From the NCBI GenBank assembly GCA_016215115.1, contig JACRLN010000014.1, forward strand, positions 62,001 through 126,000: a DNA stretch of 64,000 nt, written 5' to 3'. This stretch comes from Nitrospirota bacterium (lineage in GTDB: Bacteria; Nitrospirota; Thermodesulfovibrionia; UBA6902). Each line of letters opens with the position of its first letter. Within the stretch, counting starts at the first letter, position 1. Under the pieces are notes generated by a model, which ran no database searches, was not told the DNA's origin, and worked only from the letters and a program-made list of their open reading frames with translations. A program made the position numbers and the translations under genes. Positions 33,521-43,161 of this stretch are shown piece after piece.

Positions 33521-36403
33521 ATGATAAAGAAGATGGAAGAAAATGGACGTATCGGGCAGGCTATCTTCCGGTCGGTTTTTTCCTTTGCATTCATAATTCT
33601 CCTGATGCTTGCAGCGCACAATGCCTATTCAGCACAAGCCCGGGTCTACCTGGGTGACGGCGCCGTTATAAATCCCTCGGTACCGCCCGGAGGATGGCTG
33701 TATGGGGATGGGTGGTTTTCCTGTTTAGGATGCCATAATCCCTCAGCCAACGCTATTTTCAGGGGGCCTGACATGACGAGTTATTTAAAGACAGGGCACA
33801 AAAATATATTAAGGAGGGCGCAGGTAGACCCTGTAGCCCTTACCGGGCCTGACGGAAATGCCTATACAGCAGACGGATCCGGCAATGTCTTTAACTGGAC
33901 GAACAATACCATTGACATCCTCGGCAAATGCAGCAACTCATCAACGGACAGTCAGAGCGTCTGCACAGGAGAAGGGGAATGGCTCTCAGGAAGCAAGTAT
34001 CTGTATTATATCCTTGGTGGATGGATGGTTGGACCTGCTGTTCCAATGGCGCTGTATGACGGCAGTTATACACAGGGGACGCAGAAGACGGCTGTTTCAT
34101 ACAGTTGTGCACGCTGTCATACAACGGGGTACACAATGGACGCTTCTGTACAGACAAGTAATCGCAACCCTGAGGCAATGTTTCAGGGGATATCCTGGAC
34201 GCCAAGTCACACTACCGGGATAGTGGATTTTGATCCTGACGGGAACGGGCCTGCGATAGCAGGTTCATGGGTGATGGATGGGATACAATGTGAACGGTGC
34301 CATGACGCTACGGATCATGTGGAGACAGGCAAGGGAACGCTTGTAAGGGGGGTGAATGCGACTGCGCTCTGCATGCAATGCCACAGACAGGAGCATACAT
34401 TGCCTTACACCGGGGGAGGACTTGGCTCCAACATAGTGCCCACGCCGTATACGGATAACGGACCGCTTCCGGCCTCGGAGCCGCTTTATACGCTGCCGGC
34501 AATAGAGGTGGGAGGGTACGGCGGATATGCAAAGCAGTTCTACGGGTACTCGACGGGTATGGAGTTTCTAAATGGGGCGCACGGGAAGTATACAGGGAAT
34601 TTCCAGCAGATAGGGGACACATCATATTATGGCAGTGCTTTTATAAATGAGGACCCGTCCGGAGGCGGCTGTACCACATGTCACAATGTTCATCAGAGCA
34701 CAGTAGCTGCGGTCAACGCATCACAGCCCTTCAAGAAAACGTGTCCGGATTGCCATGTTTCCCTGGCTGCCAATATTCTGAACTCCATTAGACATCCAGC
34801 CACAAGTGGCACTCCCTTTGGTGACAATCAGGATGTACCTGGTGCATGCATAATCTGTCACATGCCGCGCCCCAACGACGGTATCGGTGCGTCAGCTCAT
34901 ATTTTCAGAGTAAATGTGAATGAGAATTACAATACATTCCCATCACAGACTGAGTGGGATGCCGGGCAAAGAACAGCTAATACATCTGCTGATGGAAGTT
35001 ATACAGAAGCAGTCTGGTTAGATGTTGATATGGTGTGCGGACAGTGCCACGGCCCAGCCGGTCCTGCAGTGCATCAATTCAGCAAGACAGCGCTTTCAAC
35101 ATTTGCGGAAGGTATGCATGCCGGAGGCGAAGCGCCGACTACAGATTGCGCGGCGTGCCATGCTACTTCACAGAACGGGCTTGCTCCTGTTAATCCGGGC
35201 ACAGACCACCATACCGGCACATGCACAACCTGCCATACCGAGCCTGGAGTTACTCAATTGACCACTGCAAACGCTTCTTGCGCAACGTGCCATGCTACTT
35301 CACAGAACGGGCTTGCTCCTGTTAATCCGGGCACAGACCACCATGCCGGCACATGCATAACCTGTCATACCGAGCCTGGAGTTGCTCAATTGACCACTGC
35401 AAACGTTTCTTGCGCAACGTGCCATACTATTGGCGCTAATGCGACTCATCATGTAAGCACAGCAAATGGATGCACAACCTGCCATACCGAGCCTGGAGTT
35501 ACTGTTCCGGCTTCAACGAATGCTAATTGCTTAGCTTGTCATAGCAGTTCTCAAGGGTCGTTTGCAGCTATTAATACCACGAATCACCATGGCTCGACTC
35601 AGAACTGCACAATATGCCATACAGGTGAGCCGTTCACGCCTCTTCCGGCAACCACAAACGCTTCTTGCGCAAAGTGCCATAACAAGAATATAGCAATGAT
35701 GAACCATCCTGTGTCCACTGGAACGCCTGCCACATGCATAACTTGCCATACTAAGCCGGGAACTCCGATCAGCATCGACGCATCATGCGGCTCATGCCAC
35801 GGCGGAAGCGCCAGCCCGTCCGCAACAAAGAACGGCGCGCCTTACATTAGTAAGGTATCCCTTGATGTATTTGCTAAGAACATGCACATTAATGCGGCCC
35901 CTAAAGCGTCTTTTACAAGCAGTATGAGCCTTTACACCGTAACTCTCACAGATACCTCTACCGACGATTCGATATTCCCTGATAACGCGATCACGGTGAA
36001 ATGGGGTGATGGAACGTCCTCTACAGGCAATGCGGGCAGTGTCTTCTCACATACCTACGCGACGCCCGACAAGTTCTATATAGTGTATACAGTCACAGAT
36101 TCAGACAGACTCAGAAACAGCAAGGCAATAACAGTGGCCGTGAAGTTCTCGATTACAGCTAACATTAGTCCCGCACTCCAGTCCGATGCAAAATTCATTC
36201 TGAAAAAGAATGGGGTTACCAAGGCAACAGGCACAGGGACCGCTTCCTTTGTCTTCTCCAACCTGAAGCCTGGCGCCTACCAGGTCAAGATGTCCAAAAG
36301 CGGTTACATATTCGATGGTGATGACATCACAGCCGGAAGTCAGAACCCGGTGACCGTGACTGTCGGACCTAAACAAACGGTGACTTTCACTCATACACCT
36401 TAG
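33521..36403 (+). CDS. Secreted 19-heme cytochrome c with PKD-like and C-terminal beta domain
   Basis: The 960-residue protein has a signal peptide (about 20-37, ending NAYSA). I count nineteen CxxCH motifs: eight well spread in the first half, eleven closely spaced in a Thr/Ala/Asn-rich region. Many are paired with HH or TSQNGLAPVNPGTDHH segments that could supply distal ligands. The tail has a PKD-like domain (KWGDGTSSTGNAGSVFSHTY) and a carboxypeptidase-regulatory/SpaA-like beta domain (FVFSNLKPGAYQVKMSKSGY). Such cytochromes carry electrons at or beyond the outer membrane. It directly follows gspN, so type II export is a fair hypothesis. Two 132-bp tandem units show recent expansion. Confidence 0.9.
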   Translation: MIKKMEENGRIGQAIFRSVFSFAFIILLMLAAHNAYSAQARVYLGDGAVINPSVPPGGWLYGDGWFSCLGCHNPSANAIFRGPDMTSYLKTGHKNILRRAQVDPVALTGPDGNAYTADGSGNVFNWTNNTIDILGKCSNSSTDSQSVCTGEGEWLSGSKYLYYILGGWMVGPAVPMALYDGSYTQGTQKTAVSYSCARCHTTGYTMDASVQTSNRNPEAMFQGISWTPSHTTGIVDFDPDGNGPAIAGSWVMDGIQCERCHDATDHVETGKGTLVRGVNATALCMQCHRQEHTLPYTGGGLGSNIVPTPYTDNGPLPASEPLYTLPAIEVGGYGGYAKQFYGYSTGMEFLNGAHGKYTGNFQQIGDTSYYGSAFINEDPSGGGCTTCHNVHQSTVAAVNASQPFKKTCPDCHVSLAANILNSIRHPATSGTPFGDNQDVPGACIICHMPRPNDGIGASAHIFRVNVNENYNTFPSQTEWDAGQRTANTSADGSYTEAVWLDVDMVCGQCHGPAGPAVHQFSKTALSTFAEGMHAGGEAPTTDCAACHATSQNGLAPVNPGTDHHTGTCTTCHTEPGVTQLTTANASCATCHATSQNGLAPVNPGTDHHAGTCITCHTEPGVAQLTTANVSCATCHTIGANATHHVSTANGCTTCHTEPGVTVPASTNANCLACHSSSQGSFAAINTTNHHGSTQNCTICHTGEPFTPLPATTNASCAKCHNKNIAMMNHPVSTGTPATCITCHTKPGTPISIDASCGSCHGGSASPSATKNGAPYISKVSLDVFAKNMHINAAPKASFTSSMSLYTVTLTDTSTDDSIFPDNAITVKWGDGTSSTGNAGSVFSHTYATPDKFYIVYTVTDSDRLRNSKAITVAVKFSITANISPALQSDAKFILKKNGVTKATGTGTASFVFSNLKPGAYQVKMSKSGYIFDGDDITAGSQNPVTVTVGPKQTVTFTHTP
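35147..35410 (+). repeat. 132-bp tandem duplication in the cytochrome gene
   Basis: 35147-35278 and 35279-35410 are nearly identical in-frame 44-codon units, each carrying two CxxCH sites (CAACH or CATCH, then CTTCH or CITCH). A more degenerate third unit begins at 35411. Confidence 0.92.
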
Positions 36404-36445
36404 CCCGTATTATTCAGGGTGAACTCCGCTGCCAATAGTTGCTCT

Positions 36446-36817
36446 TTACACTTCCAGCACTACACTGGCAATGCCAAATTCCTTTTCATGACTCAATGAA
36501 AGGTGGCATTGTTTTATCCCTTTGCTTCCGAAAAATTTCTCAAGTCCGCCATGAATCTTAATCGACGGCTTACCCTTTTCATCATTCATAATTTCAACAT
36601 CTTTCAGATTAACAAATACCTCCGAACCAATAGCCTTAACAAGAGCCTCCTTTGCTGCAAACCTTACACTTGCGGAAAGGTAAGGGTCTTTTTTATCGAA
36701 GCAGTACGTGATCTCGTTCTCTGTCAGGAACTTCTCAAAAAACTTCATGCCCCATTTTTCATGGGCGTCCTTCATGCGCTCAATCTTTACAAGGTCTATG
36801 CCAATACCGTAGATCAC
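36446..36817 (-). CDS. acpS: Holo-[acyl-carrier-protein] synthase AcpS
   Basis: The 123-residue protein has the two conserved AcpS motifs, MIYGIGIDLVKIERMK (Asp for Mg2+) and SVRFAAKEALVKAIGSE. It transfers 4'-phosphopantetheine from CoA to acyl carrier protein. The start overlaps the stop of the upstream methylase gene by 4 bases, an odd operon partner; usually acpS sits beside pdxJ, which is found here one gene further upstream. Confidence 0.93.
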   Translation of the reverse strand: MIYGIGIDLVKIERMKDAHEKWGMKFFEKFLTENEITYCFDKKDPYLSASVRFAAKEALVKAIGSEVFVNLKDVEIMNDEKGKPSIKIHGGLEKFFGSKGIKQCHLSLSHEKEFGIASVVLEV

Positions 36818-39800
36818 GCAATGGTCTCCTTCTCAACTTCAGGGTAAATTTCATCAATCGCTTTCTGTATTTCTATAGTTTTTTGCAAAGCGGTTACAAC
36901 TTTGCAGTAATGTTTTATGTCTTCAAGAGATAATGTTTTCCCTTTTCTGTCTTTCAGCCATTTTTCACAAACCTGATAACCGCCGATATGGTATTCCCAG
37001 ATTGCAGACGTGATGTCTTCAAAATACTGGTCATCGTTAATGTAAAGGCGTTCTGATTCGGAATCATATTTTATCTTCTCTATCTTGCTGTTGCCGTTCT
37101 GGAATTTCAAATGGGCCTTATTCAGTTCTTTAGCCTTCATTAGATGTAACCCGACAAGAGAGTTGCCATGCTCAGCCATCTTCATAAAAAGTTTACGTTC
37201 TCTCGTAAGAGGTATTCTCGGAAAATCCGTCTTTAGAAATTCTGCATACTTGGCGCGGTAGATGTTTGAATGAAGTACGGCATAAATGTAAAAGAATATT
37301 TGTTCGGGTTCCGGTCTTTTCTTAAAAGCTTTTTCAAGCAGTTCAAACACTACCGGGGGAATGTTCGGCCTTTTAAGAACATATTCATCTTCCGGTTCAA
37401 AGAGCATCATGACGCTGCCGAAAGATTTCTTTTTAGGTTTTTCTTTCGGCTGGTAAAGGTAGAGAGGGAAGAGATACGAACGTTCCCTTGTTTCCAAAGA
37501 TACCGTGCAGTCGTTAATAATTATGTTTGAACAGAGCGCATGTCTAAAATTTCCGTTTACTTGGCGATTTGTAATCAATCCTAAGTTGTTATCCATCATA
37601 TGTTGCATGACTTCTCTGCGGAAACGCTCAATAACTGCATCATGATAAAAAATCCACTGTTCATCAAAAGGTCTGTATAAAATCCTCGTTATCTTTTCTT
37701 CCCACCTCATGTCGTTCCGAACAGCTTCACGAGCTTTTTCTAAATTAAATTTTGAGGTATCGGATAAAGCAAAGGTCTGCCTAATAATATCATCCGTTAT
37801 TTTTTTATCCATGAACATACGGATGCGGCGCTTAAGAGCCGCTTTATCATAGTCTATGACAAAGCCGTCTCTGGAAGTAACGATCCCAACACTATTAACA
37901 GGAAAGAGGTCTGTTATCTTCGTATATGACTCATACTGCTTCAACAGCTTTTCATCTCTCGGCACGAAGAGATATATCTCGGATTTGGGCTTTACCTTTT
38001 TCCATTTCGTTGTTGTTATGTCGTTTTTATTGAGCCAGTCGTATTTATATTCCCTGATCCCCCATATCTCCGAATGGTAAACCTTGCATTTGTGCTTCCT
38101 GGGTTTTTCCTCAACCTCTTCTTCATCCTCTGTAAAAATATCCATTTGAGGCGAAGGTTCCGGCATCAGATAAGACGGCTCTTCTTTCTTTTCCCCCTTT
38201 TTAATGAACAGTGAAATGGCGACGCCCTGCTGAATGTCAAACACGTTCTCGTCTTTAGAACCATCCGGACATTTCTCTTTCTTGAGGCTGTTGCCGTGAA
38301 GGTCGAGTAGATAAATCTCGTCAAAGCTCTGCATCAATGAATGGCGCATGCCCCTGAATGTCGGGTTATCGAGATAGCTGTGGTTTGTGATAAAGCCTAA
38401 AACTCCCTCACCTGCCTGATCTATCTTCCACTGCGCAAAGCGTATGAACTTAACGTAATCGTCCTGAAGCCACTTGGGGTTTTTCTCTCCAAGAGGTTTG
38501 CCGTCAACCTGGTAGTATGCCTTTATCTCTTTTGATATCCAGTCTCCGATATTGGTTGAATGTCCTGAGTACGGCGGATTACCAAGTATTACAAGTATGG
38601 GTTTTTCCTTTTTAACAATTCCTGCGAGATGCGATTCCTCTGAAAGCGATGCCATCCCGGGCAGGGCGGTCTGCTCAAGCTCATCCATTTCAAGGGTGTT
38701 TGTGAGATAAAGATTGAACCTCTCGTCCTTCTGAAGTTTGTATCCGATCTCTTCAAGCAGAAAAGACATCTTTAAATGACCGATAGCATAAGGCGCCATC
38801 ATCAACTCAAAGGCATAATAATTTTGAAGTATATATTCCCTTATGACGGGGATTCTGGTTCCTTCGCCGTATTTGGAAGTACATTCTTCAACTGACAGCT
38901 TCGCCGTCTCTGCCAGAAAAGTAAGCGTTCCAGCAGCAGGGTCTAACACTGTAACGGCATCTGATGCAAAGCCGTCTCCTTTTTCAAAATAATTCTTTAG
39001 GATATTGTGCAAAGAACGGACAATATAAGAGACAACAGGTTCAGGCGTGTAATAGACGCCGCGCTTTTCCCTTTCCTTCGGGTCGTATTCCGCGAGGAAT
39101 GTCTCGTAGAAATGAATGATCGGGTCACTTCCTTTGCCCTCATGATAAAATTTATGGAGTATCTGTTTTACATCAGCCACTGAAAGAATTTCGGATATGT
39201 CGTCAACAATCCACTCCATCTGCGGAGGTAAATCTTCAAGGGATATAAACTTAAAAACATCTCTTAATATCCCGATCGTCCTCGGTATATAGTCGAATGC
39301 AAGCTTTCTGTTAAAACCGTTTTCAGCGCGTGTCCTTGCCGCAAAAAGACCATAGGTAATTGTCTGGCTGTAAAGATCTGCAAAATCCTCTTTTGTAAGT
39401 CCGTGAATGAGATACTTTTGAAACGCCTCATAAAATCCAAGGATAAACCCTTTTCCCCTTCTCTCTTCCTCTTTCAGTTCCTCAATGATAACCTGGTCCT
39501 TTAAAAACCGTGTCCTTTTTGCAAGCTCTACTGCGAGAGTCTTTGCAGTATATGTTTTCGGCAGAGAGAAAGAAAAATATTGTTCAAGGAGATTAAAAAA
39601 TTCCTGCTCTTTTTCAACAGGTGGAATAGTATTGAGTTTTTGTATTAAAAACGGTCTGGCAATCTGAACACTATCAATCATCCGACCATCACGGTAAAGT
39701 CTGAATTCAAAGAAGTTGGTTAATATTAAATTCGGGAAGGTATGCAGATAGCGTTTTAACTGGTCGGTGTCTTCTATCTGATCCAGGTATTTAACGGTTG

Positions 39801-40062
39801 GGGCCTTGGCTTCAATATATCCGACGATATGTTGCTTTCCATCCCATATCCTAAAGTCAGGATTACCGGCTTCGGTCTTTTTAGGCAGAGTGGTAATGTT
39901 GATATGCTTCCTGTTTATTGAAGCAACGTAATTATCAAGAAGTTCTTCAAGAACGGAATAATAACTTTCCTCCCTTGCGTCCCCAGGTTTGTTAACCTCA
40001 AATATTTTTTTGAGGTACGTTTTTAGATTGTCAGTAGCGTATTTGGGGGAATCTTTTGACAT
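36814..40062 (-). CDS. Single-chain restriction-modification enzyme (type IIG-like) with N6-adenine methylase
   Basis: The 1082-residue protein joins a PD-(D/E)XK nuclease-like N-terminus (Pro68-Asp69, Glu84-Ala-Lys86 in VGYIEAKAP), a helical linker, and a gamma-class N6-adenine methyltransferase with motif I VLDPAAGTLTFLAE and motif IV ILGNPPYSG. The C-terminal 350 residues should be the target recognition region. This order is that of type IIG enzymes that cut and methylate in one chain. There is no helicase domain, so it is not type ISP, and no BREX or separate specificity gene is nearby. It lies between pdxJ and acpS, genes usually adjacent, so it was probably inserted there by transfer. 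Confidence 0.85.
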   Translation of the reverse strand: MSKDSPKYATDNLKTYLKKIFEVNKPGDAREESYYSVLEELLDNYVASINRKHINITTLPKKTEAGNPDFRIWDGKQHIVGYIEAKAPTVKYLDQIEDTDQLKRYLHTFPNLILTNFFEFRLYRDGRMIDSVQIARPFLIQKLNTIPPVEKEQEFFNLLEQYFSFSLPKTYTAKTLAVELAKRTRFLKDQVIIEELKEEERRGKGFILGFYEAFQKYLIHGLTKEDFADLYSQTITYGLFAARTRAENGFNRKLAFDYIPRTIGILRDVFKFISLEDLPPQMEWIVDDISEILSVADVKQILHKFYHEGKGSDPIIHFYETFLAEYDPKEREKRGVYYTPEPVVSYIVRSLHNILKNYFEKGDGFASDAVTVLDPAAGTLTFLAETAKLSVEECTSKYGEGTRIPVIREYILQNYYAFELMMAPYAIGHLKMSFLLEEIGYKLQKDERFNLYLTNTLEMDELEQTALPGMASLSEESHLAGIVKKEKPILVILGNPPYSGHSTNIGDWISKEIKAYYQVDGKPLGEKNPKWLQDDYVKFIRFAQWKIDQAGEGVLGFITNHSYLDNPTFRGMRHSLMQSFDEIYLLDLHGNSLKKEKCPDGSKDENVFDIQQGVAISLFIKKGEKKEEPSYLMPEPSPQMDIFTEDEEEVEEKPRKHKCKVYHSEIWGIREYKYDWLNKNDITTTKWKKVKPKSEIYLFVPRDEKLLKQYESYTKITDLFPVNSVGIVTSRDGFVIDYDKAALKRRIRMFMDKKITDDIIRQTFALSDTSKFNLEKAREAVRNDMRWEEKITRILYRPFDEQWIFYHDAVIERFRREVMQHMMDNNLGLITNRQVNGNFRHALCSNIIINDCTVSLETRERSYLFPLYLYQPKEKPKKKSFGSVMMLFEPEDEYVLKRPNIPPVVFELLEKAFKKRPEPEQIFFYIYAVLHSNIYRAKYAEFLKTDFPRIPLTRERKLFMKMAEHGNSLVGLHLMKAKELNKAHLKFQNGNSKIEKIKYDSESERLYINDDQYFEDITSAIWEYHIGGYQVCEKWLKDRKGKTLSLEDIKHYCKVVTALQKTIEIQKAIDEIYPEVEKETIA

Positions 40063-40105
40063 GAAGAATTATAGCAGAAAAGGGGTTGATTGGTGTGATA
40101 AAAAA

Positions 40106-40132
40106 CTGGATTCCCGCCTTCGCGAGAATGAC
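40106..40132. repeat. Palindromic element, single arm, copy f
   Basis: CTGGATTCCCG...CGAGAATGAC, one arm only, just after pdxJ. Confidence 0.75.
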
Positions 40133-40133
40133 G

Positions 40134-40856
40134 CTATTTAGCGCCTTCTTCTATCAGCTTTTTCATCTCTCTCACAGCATTTTCCATGCCATCATATACA
40201 GTGCGAGCTACGATACTGTGGCCAATGTATAACCCTCTTATAGCTTTAATTGCGGCGATCTTTTTTACATTAGTATAGTTAAGGCCGTGTCCCGCGTTAA
40301 CGAGCAAGCCTATTTCGTGTGCCCTTTTTACTGCCTTCTTAACTCTTTTCAATTCTTCAATCTGTCTTTTCCCTTTAGCGTTAGAATAAAGACCTGTATG
40401 AATCTCTACCATTTTAGCGCCAAGTTTCTTTGAAATCTCAACATCGGTAATTGACGGATTGATAAAAAGACTTACCGGCATTCCTTTACCCTGTATCGCA
40501 TCAATCGCCTTTTTAATCTTCTTCCCGCTTTTTTTCAAATCAAGTCCGCCTTCAGTCGTCAATTCCGCCCTTTTTTCCGGAACAAGAGTGACCATGTCAG
40601 GTCTGACTTTCAACGCAATGCCCACCATTTCATCGGTTGCAGCCATTTCGAGATTCAGTTCTACTGTTTTTACTCTCTTCCTTATCCCTATCAGGTCTCT
40701 GTCCTGAATATGTCTTCTGTCTTCCCGAAGATGAACGGTGATTCCATCCGCACCGCCGTTAATGGCAAGTTCAGCGGCCTTTAAAGGATCAGGCTCAATA
40801 TCTCTCCTCGCCTCTCTTACAGTCGCCACATGGTCTACATTTACGCCAAGAAGCAT
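40134..40856 (-). CDS. pdxJ: Pyridoxine 5'-phosphate synthase PdxJ
   Basis: The 240-residue protein opens MLLGVNVDHVATVREARRDI and has ITVHLREDRRHI, the LEMAATDEMVGIAL segment, PEKRAELTTEGGLDL, and GLLVNAGHGLNYTNVKKIAA, all characteristic of PdxJ. It condenses 1-deoxyxylulose-5-phosphate with 3-amino-2-oxopropyl phosphate to form PNP, the DXP-dependent B6 route. AAGGAGG is 4 bases upstream of the ATG. Interestingly, the host therefore makes PLP even though its IscS-like protein at 4892 lacks the PLP lysine. Confidence 0.96.
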   Translation of the reverse strand: MLLGVNVDHVATVREARRDIEPDPLKAAELAINGGADGITVHLREDRRHIQDRDLIGIRKRVKTVELNLEMAATDEMVGIALKVRPDMVTLVPEKRAELTTEGGLDLKKSGKKIKKAIDAIQGKGMPVSLFINPSITDVEISKKLGAKMVEIHTGLYSNAKGKRQIEELKRVKKAVKRAHEIGLLVNAGHGLNYTNVKKIAAIKAIRGLYIGHSIVARTVYDGMENAVREMKKLIEEGAK

Positions 40857-40869
40857 AAATCCTCCTTAA

Positions 40870-40892
40870 TTTGAAATTTCAAATTTGAAATT
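40870..40892. repeat. Heptamer array (TTTGAAA/TTTCAAA)
   Basis: TTTGAAA, TTTCAAA, TTTGAAA in tandem between oppF and pdxJ; the same unit as in the gspI leader. Confidence 0.8.
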
Positions 40893-40893
40893 G

Positions 40894-41838
40894 TCACCAA
40901 AGGTGGCACGACACCCACCTGTTCCTCTTCGCTTCCTTGTACACCGGAACTATGGTATCACACGGCTCAAATCTCTTATGGCATCTCGGATGAAAAGGAC
41001 ATCCCGGAGGAATATGGACCGGACTCGGGACATCGCCCTCAAGTATAATCCTCTTGCCCTTTTCTCCAACCTCAGGTTTAGGCACGGCTGATAAAAGCGC
41101 TTCAGTATACGGATGCATCGGCTCTTTGAAGAGTTCACCCGTCCCTGACATCTCTACTATCTTGCCGAGATACATCACTGCAACATTATTGCTGAAATGT
41201 TCTATCGCAAGTAAATTATGGCTTATAAAAACAAACGCAAGCCCGGAATCCTTCTGCAGGTCCTCAAGCAGGTTTATAATCTGCGCCTGAATTGATACGT
41301 CAAGCGCTGAAAGCGGCTCGTCTGCAACAATCATCTTAGGGTTTACCGCCAGGGCCCTCGCAATGCAGATCCTCTGCCTTTGTCCTCCGCTGAATTCATG
41401 CGAATACTTATAAAGTGAATCCGTATCAAGTCCGACCTTCTCAAGAAGATTCACAACCCTGTCCTTAACTTCTCTTCTGCTTACTATATTATTAACAACA
41501 AGCGCCTCGCCGATAGTCTCAAGTATTCTCATTCTCGGATTAAGCGACGCAAGCGGGTCCTGAAATATTATCTGCAGCCCTCTCCTGATTTTTGAAAGTT
41601 CCTGTCCCCTGGCATTTAGAACATCAAGTCCGTCAAAAACAATCTTTCCTCCGGAAGGCTCAATTAATCTGAGAATTAACTTCCCGAGAGTTGATTTCCC
41701 GCAGCCGCTCTCTCCAACAAGCCCGAAGACCTCCGCTTCATGAACAGCAAAGCTGACATCATCAACAGCTTTCAGGAAGTTTTTTCCATTTACCGGGAAA
41801 TATTTTTTTACGTTTTGTAATTTCAGTAGTTCCGGCAT
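40894..41838 (-). CDS. oppF: Oligopeptide/dipeptide ABC transporter ATPase (OppF/DppF)
   Basis: The 314-residue protein (start [20 protein letters not shown]; an ATG 21 bases upstream is also in frame) has Walker [10 protein letters not shown], the signature [19 protein letters not shown], Walker [13 protein letters not shown] and the C-terminal oligo_HPY Cys/His region ([16 protein letters not shown]). It energises peptide or nickel import together with the OppD protein upstream. The permease and binding-protein genes are not in the window. Confidence 0.9.
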   Translation of the reverse strand: MPELLKLQNVKKYFPVNGKNFLKAVDDVSFAVHEAEVFGLVGESGCGKSTLGKLILRLIEPSGGKIVFDGLDVLNARGQELSKIRRGLQIIFQDPLASLNPRMRILETIGEALVVNNIVSRREVKDRVVNLLEKVGLDTDSLYKYSHEFSGGQRQRICIARALAVNPKMIVADEPLSALDVSIQAQIINLLEDLQKDSGLAFVFISHNLLAIEHFSNNVAVMYLGKIVEMSGTGELFKEPMHPYTEALLSAVPKPEVGEKGKRIILEGDVPSPVHIPPGCPFHPRCHKRFEPCDTIVPVYKEAKRNRWVSCHLW

Positions 41839-41849
41839 ATTATTTCTTA

Positions 41850-41938
41850 GTAGGGGCAACCCTTGTGGTTGCCCTTTATGAGGGCAGGTACAAGACCTGC
41901 CCCTACATTCTCTGGATTCCCGTTCTCACGGGAATGAC
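41850..41938. repeat. Composite repeat: two GTAGGGGC hairpins plus palindromic arm (copy g)
   Basis: GTAGGGGCAAC...GTTGCCC (41850-41874), GGGCAGG...CCTGCCCCTAC (41881-41906) and a single arm CTGGATTCCCG...CGGGAATGAC (41912-41938), stacked between oppD and oppF. Confidence 0.82.
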
Positions 41939-41945
41939 AAAAATC

Positions 41946-42908
41946 TCATATCTCCATTGCCCTTATGCATCTGCTGAAGTGATCATCGCTTACAGGGATG
42001 AGTTCCGGTTCTTTTTCCCAACATGCCGGAATAACATAACGGCATCTCGGCGCAAACTTGCATCCTGCAGGAAGTTCATTCAATCTTGGCACCTGTCCCG
42101 GCACAGGTATCAGTTTTTCGCCTTTCCTTTTTGGCAATGATTCAAGAAGTCCCCTTGTGTAAGGATGCCCTGTATTAAGAAAGATATCGTTTACAGATGC
42201 CTTTTCGACTATTCTGCCCGCATACATTACTTCCACCCTCCGTGCCCATTCTGCAACAATCCCGAGATCATGTGTTATCAAAAAAAGCGACATCCTGTTT
42301 TTTTCTTTAAGACCTCCGAGCAATTCAAGAATCTGTGCCTGTATCGTAACATCCAGCGCTGTTGTAGGCTCATCAGCAATTATCAGTGAAGGATTGCATG
42401 CTATTGCCATCGCAATCATTACCCTTTGCCTCATGCCGCCGCTCATCTGGTGCGGATAATCTTTTATTCGCAATTCAGGTGATGGTATTTTTACACTTTT
42501 CAGAAGTTCAACAGTTCTATCCATTGCTTCTTTTTTTGTAATATCAAGATGATTTAACAATACCTCTGCAATCTGAAATCCTACGGTAAAAACCGGATTT
42601 AGAGAAGTCATGGGCTCCTGAAAGACCATTGATATGTCCCGGCCCCTCATCTGACGCAGTTCTTCATTGCTTTTTTTAAAAATATCCTCTCCCTTAAAAA
42701 CTATTCTTCCGGAAGAAGCAGCATTGGGAGGTAAGAGCTTCATTATAGACAGTGCGGTGAGGGTCTTTCCGCTTCCGCTTTCCCCTACAATAGCAAAAAA
42801 ATCTTCACGGTCGACTTTAAAAGTAACACCATCGACAGTCTTTAAAGATTTTTTATCAGAAATAAAAGAGACACTAAGATCTTCGACGGAAAGGAGAGGA
42901 TGATGCAT
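41946..42908 (-). CDS. oppD: Oligopeptide/dipeptide ABC transporter ATPase (OppD/DppD)
   Basis: The 320-residue protein has Walker A GESGSGKT, Q-loop MVFQEPMTSLNP, signature MSGGMRQRVMIAMA, Walker B LIIADEPTTALD, and the C-terminal RLNELPAGCKFAPRC cluster typical of the oligo_HPY extension. Together with OppF it forms the ATPase pair of a peptide-type importer. The 87-base space to oppF holds only repeats. Confidence 0.9.
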   Translation of the reverse strand: MHHPLLSVEDLSVSFISDKKSLKTVDGVTFKVDREDFFAIVGESGSGKTLTALSIMKLLPPNAASSGRIVFKGEDIFKKSNEELRQMRGRDISMVFQEPMTSLNPVFTVGFQIAEVLLNHLDITKKEAMDRTVELLKSVKIPSPELRIKDYPHQMSGGMRQRVMIAMAIACNPSLIIADEPTTALDVTIQAQILELLGGLKEKNRMSLFLITHDLGIVAEWARRVEVMYAGRIVEKASVNDIFLNTGHPYTRGLLESLPKRKGEKLIPVPGQVPRLNELPAGCKFAPRCRYVIPACWEKEPELIPVSDDHFSRCIRAMEI

Positions 42909-43161
42909 TGGTTATAATATTATTTCCGTTTTTTGTTTCATTGATAACAGAATACAATTAAAGAATTTATTTTCAAAAGCCGAATAACACTTAGTGATAT
43001 ACTTATTGAGATAGTGATTTTATTGGATAAATTAAAGTAAAGGATGTTGATTTGTCAAGGCATTGTATTAAAAAAATAAAATAATAATTTGACTTAGTAA
43101 ATATAAATCTGTTAATTTATTGTTTATTTGAAATATAAATGTTTGCTTCGAGGTAAAATAC

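Noticed and set aside
36814-40062. Methylase gene as BREX PglX or a type I HsdM/HsdR system
   Set aside because: No brx/pgl or hsdS/hsdR neighbours, no helicase domain, and nuclease motif and methylase are in one chain.
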